64,000 nt of DNA from Halococcus salifodinae DSM 8989. Lineage in GTDB: Archaea; Halobacteriota; Halobacteria; Halobacteriales; Halococcaceae. This document shows, in pieces, positions 56,963 through 64,000 of the stretch; the first letter of the stretch is position 1; every line of letters starts with the position of its first letter. The DNA lies in NCBI RefSeq assembly GCF_000336935.1, contig NZ_AOME01000076.1:103406-167405 (forward strand). The letters run 5' to 3'. The position numbers and the translations under genes were made by a program. The notes beneath the pieces are model-generated. The model was given only the letters and a program-made list of their open reading frames with translations, was not told the DNA's origin and did not search any database.

Positions 56963-57715
56963 TCACCCACCGGAACCGGTCGAAACGGCGGTAGCGGGCG
57001 ATCCGAGACTCGGGAGGCTCGGATCACGGTAGGGGTTGCGGCCGTACACCGCGCCGTGGAGGTCCTGTTCGTCGAGCTGCTCAGTCAAGGTTCGGCGCAG
57101 CCGGTTGAGGGCGGTGACGTCGAGATCGTACGTCGCACAGAGATCGCTGAATCGATCTTCATCGGTGATCGAGCTGAACTGATCGTAGAGATCGGCGAGG
57201 CGTTCGGGCGACTGTTCGGCGATCCACTCGTCGTCGTGGAGGCCGAGGTGGCGTTCGCGCTCGCGGTCGACCACGTGGCGGATCACGACCAGCGCGACCT
57301 TCTCGATCGCACGCTGGCTGCCGAACGCGGTGAGATCGAGATCGACCATGATCCCGATGGCGCGATCACGCTGCCACGGCGTGAGCGAGCAATCGCCGCA
57401 CAGCGCGTGGGTCAGCCGGAGCTTTTCGAGGCGGTGGGCGCGCTCGCTGTACCCTTCCATCGCGGGATGGCGCTCGTCGTGCAGCCGGCGGAGGTTCTCC
57501 CGGAGGTCGCCGTCGGGCGAGTCGGCCCGGCCGATCCGGGTCGCGCTCGGTGTGACCAACCCCCACCGGCGCACGGTTTCATCGCGCTGGAGGTCGGCCC
57601 GCGCGACGGCGCTGTCGCCAGGCCGACGGCTCAACTGGACGATGGTCGACTCTCTGGCCGAGTCCACGTCCGCATCCGTCGCCGCGAGCGATTCGGCCGT
57701 GTCGTCGTCGGTCAT
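56963..57715 (-). CDS. rpoeps: Haloarchaeal RNA polymerase subunit epsilon
   Basis: A 250-residue, acidic, helical protein. RRLHDERHPAMEGYSERAHRLEKLRLTHALC, LTPWQRDRAIGIMVDLDLTAFGSQRAIEKVALVVIRHVVD and VYGRNPYRDPSLPSL match, from memory, the haloarchaeal epsilon subunit, a lineage-specific RNA polymerase-associated protein without a known bacterial counterpart. It stands alone, 21 kb from the core polymerase operon. The mechanistic role is not known. Confidence 0.85.
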   Translation of the reverse strand: MTDDDTAESLAATDADVDSARESTIVQLSRRPGDSAVARADLQRDETVRRWGLVTPSATRIGRADSPDGDLRENLRRLHDERHPAMEGYSERAHRLEKLRLTHALCGDCSLTPWQRDRAIGIMVDLDLTAFGSQRAIEKVALVVIRHVVDRERERHLGLHDDEWIAEQSPERLADLYDQFSSITDEDRFSDLCATYDLDVTALNRLRRTLTEQLDEQDLHGAVYGRNPYRDPSLPSLGSPATAVSTGSGG

Positions 57716-57900
57716 GCCGACGGCGTAGCCGCCGCTAACAGTTGAATGGTGGGTTACTGCGAAAAACCATCACGAATCGACTCCTGTCGCGTCCCGCTCG
57801 TATCTATACCTTATCGCCAGAGTCACTTAAAGGAATGACGAGAGAGAAGGAGCACCGGCAGCGGGGGGAGAGGAGGAGAAGAACGCCCCGATTCGGTGTG

Positions 57901-60345
57901 TCAGTCGGAGTGTGTCGGCGTCCCGAGCCGATCGTCGCGGTCGTCGCGGTCGTCCGGGTCGGTTTCGACCGGCCGCTGCTCGTTCGCCGGGAGGAGCCGG
58001 CGTTTCGAGTTGAAAACGACGATGAGACTGCTGATCGCCATCATGACGGCGGCGATCAGCGGCGTGATGACGCCGGCCATCGCGAGCGGGAGCGCGATCG
58101 CGTTGTAGCCGGCCGCCCAGACGAGGTTCTGCTTGATCCGTCCGCGGGTGTTGCTCGCCAGATCGAACAGTTCAGGAACGGCGTCGAGGCGGTCGTCGAG
58201 CACCACCGCGTCGGCCGCCTCGATGGCGAGTTCGGTGCCGCTCGACACCGCGATCCCGAGATCCGCGCTGGCGAGTGCGGGGGCGTCGTTCGTCCCGTCG
58301 CCGATCATCGTCGTCGTCCCGCGCTCGCGGAGGCCCTGGACGATCGCTTCCTTCGATTCGGGGCGCACGCCCGCGAACACGTGATCGACGGCTGGATGGT
58401 TCGCGAACGTCCCGGTCATCCGTTCGTCGTCACCAGTCAAAACGACGATCTCCCGGCCCGCGTCCGCGAGTTCGGCAACTACGGCCTCCCAGTTCTCCCG
58501 AGGCGTATCTTGGACCGTGACGATCCCACGGACGGCTCCGTCCCACGCGACCGCCGTGGGATGGGTGCCCGATTCGTAGGCGTCCGCGACGGCTGCCTCG
58601 ATTTCCGAGGAGGTCGTCCACTCGTCGGCGTCGAAGGAGTCGGGATGGCCGACCACCACGCGAGTGTCGTCGACGAGCGCCGACACGGTACGATCGGCGC
58701 GCTCGAAGCTCGACACCGAGCGAGTCGTCGGCGGTGCGGCGTCGTCGATCGCGGCGGCGATCGGGTGGCTCGACCGGCGCTCGACGGCGGCCGCCATCGC
58801 GAGCACCTCGTCGGGATCGTCGCCGACGACGTCCGCGAGCTCCATTTCTCCGGTGGTGAGCGTCCCAGTCTTGTCGAACACCACCACTGAGGAGTCGTCA
58901 ACGCGTTCGAGCACCGTCTCGTTGAGCACGAGCATCCGGTTGTCGGTGGCGTCGCGGGTGGCCGCCGCGAGCGCGAGCGGGGTGGCGATCCCGAGCGAGC
59001 ACGGACACGAGACCACCAGCACGGAGACGCCAGCCATCACGGCCGTGTTCGGGTCGTTGCCGAGCACGAACCAGCCCGCGGCGGTCAGCCCGGCGAGCAC
59101 GAGCACGAACGGGACGAACAGCACGGCAAAGCGGTTGACGAGGCGTTGAACGCCCGTCGCCGAGCTCTTGACGTTCCAGAGGAGTTCGACGAGGCGATCC
59201 ATCGTGCTAGTGGCGTCGGGGCCGACTTCGACGACGATCGCGCTGTCGGTGAGGATCGAGCCGCCGAGCACCTCATCGCCGACGGATTTGCGCTGGGGGA
59301 CGGACTCGCCCGTGACGAGCGCCTCGTCGATCGCGGCGGTGCCGTCGACGATCTGTCCGTCGATCGGGACCCGCTCGCCGGGTTTGACCAGCAGGCGGTC
59401 GCCGGGCTCACACTCCGCGATCTCGATGGTTTCGGTGGCGTCGCTGTCGTCGTCGAGCCGGCGGGCCTCGTCGACGCGCGAGTCGGTGAGATCGGCCCGG
59501 TTGCCGAGCGCGGCGCGTTTGACCCGTGATTCGAGGTGGTTGCCGATGGTGACGATCGCGAGCACCATCACCGCGACGTCGAAGTACGGATCGCGCCCGC
59601 CCGTGAGATAGGTAACCATCGAGTAGCCGTAGGCCGCGAGCACCGCGATGGCGATCAGCACGTCCATGTTCGGGCGGCCGACGCGCAGGCTGACGTAGGC
59701 TCCGCGGAAGATCGGATAGCCGAGCCCGACGAGGATCAGCGTGCTCCAGACCGCAAGCGGACCGAACACCATCGCCTCGACGGTGGTTCCGTAGAGGAAG
59801 CTCTCGGGGTAGATCCCGAGATACACCGGGTAGATGAACAGCACGTAGAGGATCAACACCGGCATCATCAGGATGGCCGCGAGCGCCGCGCGGTACTTGC
59901 CGAACTCGACGCGCGAGCGCAGCGAGTCGTTCTCCTCGTCCGGGCCGTGAGCCTGATAGCCCAGTCGGCTCAGGGCCGCACTGATCCCCTCGCGGTCGAT
60001 CCGATCAGGATCGTACACCACTTGGACCATCTCGGTCGCGTAGCTCGCTCTGGCTTCGTGGACGCCCGCTTCCTCCTCGGCGAGCAGCTCGATGAACCCC
60101 TCGCAGGTCTGGCAGTGCATCCCGTCGATCGAGAGGTAGGCGGTCTCGGCACCGTCGGGGACGTCGGGTCGGGAGTCCTCGGCCGCGACGCGGTCGCGGA
60201 CGGCCGCGATCGAGAGGTCGACGTCCTCGCCGTCGTCGACGAGGCGTGCGACCTCCAGACAGCCCCGACAGCAAAACTCACCGTCGACGTCCGCACTCGT
60301 GATCGGATCCTCGATATGGAGGTCACAGAGCGTGCAGGCCGCCAT
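57901..60345 (-). CDS. Heavy-metal (copper) P1B-type ATPase
   Basis: An 814-residue metal pump. The N-terminus CTLCDLHI...CCRGC is a cysteine-rich metal site seen in FixI/CcoI-type ATPases; an HMA domain with MHCQTC (near residue 78) follows. The membrane metal site is SCPCSLG (CPC), the phosphorylation site DKTGTLTTG, the nucleotide-domain motif SSHPIAAAI, and the hinge GDGTNDAPALASADLG. CPC indicates monovalent copper. It starts one base after the TauE/SafE-like gene; together they resemble cytochrome-oxidase copper-assembly clusters. Confidence 0.92.
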   Translation of the reverse strand: MAACTLCDLHIEDPITSADVDGEFCCRGCLEVARLVDDGEDVDLSIAAVRDRVAAEDSRPDVPDGAETAYLSIDGMHCQTCEGFIELLAEEEAGVHEARASYATEMVQVVYDPDRIDREGISAALSRLGYQAHGPDEENDSLRSRVEFGKYRAALAAILMMPVLILYVLFIYPVYLGIYPESFLYGTTVEAMVFGPLAVWSTLILVGLGYPIFRGAYVSLRVGRPNMDVLIAIAVLAAYGYSMVTYLTGGRDPYFDVAVMVLAIVTIGNHLESRVKRAALGNRADLTDSRVDEARRLDDDSDATETIEIAECEPGDRLLVKPGERVPIDGQIVDGTAAIDEALVTGESVPQRKSVGDEVLGGSILTDSAIVVEVGPDATSTMDRLVELLWNVKSSATGVQRLVNRFAVLFVPFVLVLAGLTAAGWFVLGNDPNTAVMAGVSVLVVSCPCSLGIATPLALAAATRDATDNRMLVLNETVLERVDDSSVVVFDKTGTLTTGEMELADVVGDDPDEVLAMAAAVERRSSHPIAAAIDDAAPPTTRSVSSFERADRTVSALVDDTRVVVGHPDSFDADEWTTSSEIEAAVADAYESGTHPTAVAWDGAVRGIVTVQDTPRENWEAVVAELADAGREIVVLTGDDERMTGTFANHPAVDHVFAGVRPESKEAIVQGLRERGTTTMIGDGTNDAPALASADLGIAVSSGTELAIEAADAVVLDDRLDAVPELFDLASNTRGRIKQNLVWAAGYNAIALPLAMAGVITPLIAAVMMAISSLIVVFNSKRRLLPANEQRPVETDPDDRDDRDDRLGTPTHSD

Positions 60346-60346
60346 C

Positions 60347-61189
60347 TCAGGCCATCATCTCCGACCCGGCGAGCGGTTGGTAGTACGGGATGTCGGGCAG
60401 CGGGAGCATGACGCCAAAGCGCATGAATCCCATCGCGAGTAGTACGTACCCGAGCCCAATGAACAACACGCCCAGCCCGTAGTGGACGACCTGTCGCTGG
60501 CGGGCGCTCACCGACCCGATCACCGTTCCGTAGAGGAACACGCTCGGCACGGTGCCGAGTCCGAGTGCGCCGAGGCTGAGCAGGCCGTAGACGGGTGATC
60601 CCTGCGCGAACGCGTACAGGAATGCGGGGTAGAGCAGCATGCACGGCAGGAGTCCGTGCAGCGCGCCGAGGCCCATGATGCCGACACCGTTGACCCAGCG
60701 ATCGATCCGTGTCGAGATCGCCGTGTAGCTCCGGGCGAACACCGACCCGATGCCGGTGCCGGCGATGACGCCCTCGACGGCTCCCTGCCTGTAGCCCGCC
60801 AGCCGGGTGAGCCCCATCACGAGGATCGCTGCGCCCGTGAGGATTCCGATAGCGCCCTGGAACGGCCCGAGAATCCCGGCGAGGCCGATCGTCCCATAGA
60901 GGAGTGCGCCGGCGGCTCCGAAAACGGCCCCGATGAGTGCGTAGCTCACCGTCCGGCCGAGGTTGAACAGCGTGTGCTGGCGCACTTCGTAGAGGGTGAG
61001 CGCACCCGACCAGCGGTCGTCGGTCTCCATGCGCTCGGCGTAGGTCGCGACGAGCGGGCCACACATCCCGATGCAGTGTGCGCCGCCGAACAGCCCGATG
61101 AGGAAGAACACCGCGAGGCCGTAGCCCGCCGTGACGCCGAACCCACCGATCTGAGTCGGGAGCAGGGTCGCGGCCGGCAGGGCCTGCAT
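60347..61189 (-). CDS. TauE/SafE-like (DsbD_2-type) membrane protein
   Basis: A 280-residue membrane protein with about seven spans. GLFGGAHCIGMCGPLVATY and GLGALHGLLPCMLLYPAFLYAF are the paired cysteine-containing motifs of the family often placed next to CcoI copper ATPases. A role in copper export or cofactor delivery to terminal oxidase is inferred from the coupled P-type ATPase gene. Confidence 0.85.
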   Translation of the reverse strand: MQALPAATLLPTQIGGFGVTAGYGLAVFFLIGLFGGAHCIGMCGPLVATYAERMETDDRWSGALTLYEVRQHTLFNLGRTVSYALIGAVFGAAGALLYGTIGLAGILGPFQGAIGILTGAAILVMGLTRLAGYRQGAVEGVIAGTGIGSVFARSYTAISTRIDRWVNGVGIMGLGALHGLLPCMLLYPAFLYAFAQGSPVYGLLSLGALGLGTVPSVFLYGTVIGSVSARQRQVVHYGLGVLFIGLGYVLLAMGFMRFGVMLPLPDIPYYQPLAGSEMMA

Positions 61190-61250
61190 GATGCAGTCTG
61201 TACGGCTTCCACGGCGTAATGGGTTGTGGTTCGACCCGCGAATTCGAGGA

Positions 61251-61961
61251 TTACTCTTCGACCGTGGGCGACGAAACGAGATCCTGAACGTCCGGATGGG
61301 TCGTGTACTGGTCCAGTTCGGATGGCCGCTCCTCGGGCGTCGTCCCCGCGAGCGCGTCCCGGACTCGCTGCCACGCCTCGTGACGTCGGAGGACGTACAC
61401 CGGGATCGTCTCGACCCCTGCGAGGGCGGCGAGCACGAGCCGGTGGAACCCCTCGGTCCAGATGATCACGCCGTCGCGGCCGACGAGCACCATCGGCTCC
61501 AGATCGTGGATGTAGTCGGCGTCCTCGGGGCTATCATACACCACCCCGAGATTCGGTCGGTAGCCCTCGTCGCGGATGTCCCCGTACAGATCGTCGAGGG
61601 CCGGCAGATACTCCTCGACGAGCTCCGCTTCGCTCTCGCAGCCGTGATACGCTCCGTTTTCGTCGATGCGCTCTCTGGCCTCCTCGTAGTAGGCCGTCTC
61701 GATCCACTCGTCTCCCGCCACGAACCGCTGTGTCAGTCCCTCGTGGATGTAGTTCTCGTCGACCCGGTGGCAGTTTTCCGGCCGATCCCAGTCGCCGTCG
61801 TGTACGCTGCCGAGCCCCGAGCGTAGCGAGACGACGGTGAACCGTTCAACCTCGCTCGGATCCACGTGGACGAACGCCCACGGATCGGCCGGTGTGTCGT
61901 ATCGTCGCTGGTTGGCGACGGTGTTCCACGTCGTCCGGTTGCGGAAGTCGTCGAACCACAC
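61251..61961 (-). CDS. ParB/sulfiredoxin-like haloarchaeal protein
   Basis: A 236-residue protein. Its C-terminal half, with LVGRDGVIIWTEGFHRLVLAALAGVETIPVYVLRRH, resembles the ParB/sulfiredoxin nucleotide-binding fold, where the usual GRHR motif appears as EGFHR. The N-terminal half is aromatic-rich (WNTVANQRRYDTPADPWAFVHV). Similar haloarchaeal proteins occur near surface-glycan genes, but no such cluster is visible here. Function unknown. Confidence 0.6.
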   Translation of the reverse strand: MWFDDFRNRTTWNTVANQRRYDTPADPWAFVHVDPSEVERFTVVSLRSGLGSVHDGDWDRPENCHRVDENYIHEGLTQRFVAGDEWIETAYYEEARERIDENGAYHGCESEAELVEEYLPALDDLYGDIRDEGYRPNLGVVYDSPEDADYIHDLEPMVLVGRDGVIIWTEGFHRLVLAALAGVETIPVYVLRRHEAWQRVRDALAGTTPEERPSELDQYTTHPDVQDLVSSPTVEE

Positions 61962-62063
61962 CCCTCGGACTGTTCGGGCAACGACAAGTACGTTTCGACG
62001 ACAGCGAACCGTCCGACCGCGGACCCCGAAAGTTGACCTGAGATGGCAGCATGACTGGTGACA

Positions 62064-63176
62064 ATGGAACCATCAACGGTCGCCGTCGTCGGGGCTGGAG
62101 CGATCGGTGTGACTGCTACTGCAGCGCTCGCCACACGAGGGGCGGACGTGACGCTGTACGAGCGCGGATCGCTTGCAGCCGGGAGTAGTGGACGGGCCGC
62201 AGGCGTTTGCTACGACGCGTTCGCCGATCGGACCGATGCGAGAATCGCCACTCGATCGCTGGAACGGTTTCGGGAGCTTCCGGACGTGTTCACCGAGCTG
62301 CCTTACGTCTGGCTGGCTCGGTCCGGTGACGAAAAGCGGGCAAACGCGATCCGAACGCAATCGAGACGGATGCGTGAGTTGGGGCTCGACGTCTCACTCG
62401 TTGCTCCGGACGACCTCCACGACAGGTTTCCGGGCCTGGTCACCGACGACGTCGCCGTGGCGGCGATCGCACGAGGGGCTGGCTACGCCGAGACCGAGAA
62501 CTACGTCGAAACGATAGCGGAACGAGCTGCACGAAACGGCGCATCGATCCGGACCGAAACGTCGGTCGAGATCGCCACCGATCCGTTACAAATCCTCGCG
62601 GAGGACGGGAAGCGATCGTTCGATGCAGTACTGGTCGCCGGCGGAGCCCATTCGAAACGAATACTCGACACCGCTGGCGTCTCGATCCCGCTGAAGCCGT
62701 ATCGGGTCCAGGCTCTCGTGACGGACCCCATTCCGAACAGCGAGACCGTGCCGATGTGCTTCGACGCCACCGGTGACTACTACTTCCGTCCGCATACAGG
62801 CGGTCTCCTCGTTGGCGACGGGACGGAACGAGTCGAGAGCGATCCCGAACACTGGAAGCGCGACGCCGACGAGGCGTTCGTCCGGCAGACACGCGAACGG
62901 ATCGCCGAGCGGGTCCGGCAGGACGAGATCGGCGTTCGTGAGGCGTGGGCGGGGCTCTGCACTGCGACCCCGGATGGCGACCCTCTAGTTGGAGAAATCC
63001 GACCGGGACTGTTCGTCGCGACGGGGTTCCACGGGCACGGATTCATGCGTTCCCCGGCACTCGGTGAGCGAATCACGGACGAGATACTCGGCGGTGACGG
63101 TGTTCGGCGGTTCGATCCGACACGGTTCGATGGGAGTGAGACGTTCGAGATCGTCGCCGGGATGGATATCGAATGA
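62064..63176 (+). CDS. FAD-dependent amino-acid oxidase/sarcosine oxidase-like enzyme
   Basis: A 370-residue DAO-family flavoprotein. VAVVGAGAIGVTATAALATRGADVTLYERG is the FAD-binding motif; AAGSSGRAAGV, VAGGAHSKRIL and PLKPYRVQALV are typical, and the C-terminal FVATGFHGHGFMRSPALGERI is the second flavin-contact segment. Substrate unknown (sarcosine, glycine or another secondary amine). ATG 62064 gives the compact start; an in-frame GTG lies six bases upstream. Confidence 0.85.
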   Translation: MEPSTVAVVGAGAIGVTATAALATRGADVTLYERGSLAAGSSGRAAGVCYDAFADRTDARIATRSLERFRELPDVFTELPYVWLARSGDEKRANAIRTQSRRMRELGLDVSLVAPDDLHDRFPGLVTDDVAVAAIARGAGYAETENYVETIAERAARNGASIRTETSVEIATDPLQILAEDGKRSFDAVLVAGGAHSKRILDTAGVSIPLKPYRVQALVTDPIPNSETVPMCFDATGDYYFRPHTGGLLVGDGTERVESDPEHWKRDADEAFVRQTRERIAERVRQDEIGVREAWAGLCTATPDGDPLVGEIRPGLFVATGFHGHGFMRSPALGERITDEILGGDGVRRFDPTRFDGSETFEIVAGMDIE

Positions 63177-63356
63177 CGCAGTACAGCCAGCAAGTGGGTT
63201 CTCTCCAGTGGTTTGGCAGGCGTGGACTGATGGGTTCGTAGCCATTCGTTTGGGTGCCGCATTGGTGATAGTTCTGAAATCGACTGCTGGATAGAGGGCG
63301 CATCTCTTGCACGCCAGGGTGGATTCCCATATCCTTATCATTCGACGTGTTGTCCG

Positions 63357-63956
63357 ATGTTGCTGATGACTCTTCCAGATGGATGGACGACCGATGCTGT
63401 GCGTGTCAATGGAGTCGATCTCCAGTGCTACCGAATCGGCAATGGACCGCCATTAGTGATGGCCCACGGCCTTTTCGATAGCGGTCAACGGTGGATTCCG
63501 CTCGCCGAGGATCTCGCAGATGATTACGAGGTAGTGGCGTACGATGCTCGTGGTCATGGCCAATCGGATGCTCCAAAGACGGGGTACAGCCTTGATGATC
63601 GAATCACGGATCTTCGTGCTGTTGTTCACGAACTCGACCTCAGTAATCCGATTTTACTCGGCCATTCTATGGGCGGAGCGACCGTCGCTTGGGCGGCTGC
63701 GAAGTACCCCGATTTTCCGCGAGCAGTAGTGCTTGAGGATCCGGAGGGTCTGCACGATCAGCCCGATCTCAATCCTGACGAACGGGCCGGAGTCGTGCAC
63801 GAACGATTGGAAGAAGTCGCCGGTCAGACGGTTCAGGAGATCGTTGAAGAACACTTCCCAGATCCGGACCAAACCCACGCTCGACGACTTGCAACTGCTT
63901 CTCTTGAATGTAGGGCTGTGTTGAATCGCCATAGGGCGGTGGATTTCACTGCTTGA
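63357..63956 (+). pseudogene. Alpha/beta hydrolase truncated by an insertion sequence
   Basis: The first 185 residues are a normal alpha/beta hydrolase: oxyanion motif AHGLFDSG, the RGHGQSDAP loop and the nucleophile elbow GHSMGG (Ser104). At about base 63912 the reading enters an insertion-sequence end and stops after LNRHRAVDFTA. The catalytic histidine, expected about 80 residues later, is lost, so the enzyme is almost surely inactive. Codon use is less GC-biased than in neighbours. Confidence 0.75.
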
Positions 63957-64000
63957 CGGAGCGTTTGATGTTGTAGACGACACACATCAGGGTGATTTCT
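63913..64000 (-). mobile_element. Right end of an insertion sequence (IS5-like, continues off the window)
   Basis: Starts gggctgtgttgaatcgccat, a terminal-repeat-like sequence, directly abutting the truncated hydrolase. It contains the 3' end of a transposase on the minus strand. The rest, the other inverted repeat and the target duplication lie beyond the right edge. Confidence 0.7.
63946..64000 (-). CDS. Transposase, C-terminal fragment
   Basis: Minus-strand codons read EITLMCVVYNIKRSVKQ and then a stop (63946-63948). This resembles the extreme C-terminus of haloarchaeal IS5-type transposases. Only 18 codons are in the window, so the family is tentative. Confidence 0.6.
   Translation of the reverse strand, partial: EITLMCVVYNIKRSVKQ

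Noticed and set aside
1..64000. CRISPR array or rRNA operon
   Set aside because: No regularly spaced short repeats and no rRNA-like conserved segments were seen in the window.

Overview
The window is a GC-rich, single-chromosome-like stretch from a halophilic archaeon (class Halobacteria; a Halococcus-type genome is my guess, not shown by the sequence alone). The evidence is the strongly acidic proteome, split archaeal RNA polymerase genes (H, B'', B', A', A''), archaeal EF-1alpha and EF-2, twin-arginine secretion signals, leaderless promoters with TATA-like boxes about 26-28 bases before start codons, and many haloarchaea-only protein families (RNA polymerase epsilon, the HVO_0476-type zinc finger, an RNB-only RNase R).

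Layout. 1-4.4 kb: the 3' end of mutL, a PfkB-type sugar kinase and a pyridine nucleotide-disulfide oxidoreductase, all on +. 4.7-12.7 kb: an MFS transporter, two short-chain dehydrogenases, a rhodanese/metallo-beta-lactamase sulfur protein, a ferritin-like protein, a PUA-domain RNA-binding protein, a zinc-finger protein and an RNase R. 12.7-13.8 kb: a visibly AT-richer insert with two zinc-ribbon membrane proteins. 13.9-17.4 kb: an OFA-family transporter with a small partner protein, a PHP phosphoesterase, tRNA-Ala and a rhomboid protease.

17.5-36.2 kb is the translation and transcription core, almost entirely on -: rpsJ, tuf, homoserine dehydrogenase with a separate ACT-domain protein, EF-2, rpsG, rpsL, nusA and the five-gene RNA polymerase operon, followed by tRNA-Asp on +. 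This block is interrupted at 23.6-25.3 kb by an AT-rich OLD-type ATPase/Toprim nuclease gene that appears to carry a one-base frameshift. 36.6-44 kb: a secreted beta-helix protein with a long Ser/Asp linker, two isoaspartyl methyltransferase paralogues with a zinc-finger partner, a cupin, a DehI-type dehalogenase homologue and a zinc alcohol dehydrogenase. 44-52.7 kb: an M29-like aminopeptidase, type II GAPDH, Hsp20, a RimK-like ATP-grasp ligase, ribosomal protein L10e, a glutathionyl-hydroquinone-reductase-like protein, a CBS-pair protein, small proteins and a MATE exporter. 52.7-64 kb: a thiamine-type ABC transporter operon, RNA polymerase epsilon, a copper P-type ATPase with a TauE/SafE membrane protein, a ParB-like protein, an amino-acid oxidase-like flavoprotein, and an alpha/beta hydrolase cut short by the end of an insertion sequence that continues off the right edge.

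The most interesting non-genic material is repetitive. One family of about 155 bp sits directly after the stop codons of EF-2 and of Hsp20, in the same sense as each gene. A second family of about 125 bp lies upstream of two unrelated genes. Copies of tRNA 3' ends lie beside both tRNA genes. Two perfect hairpins are inserted in frame within the GAPDH gene. A clean palindrome separates the TATA box from the start codon of the CBS gene.
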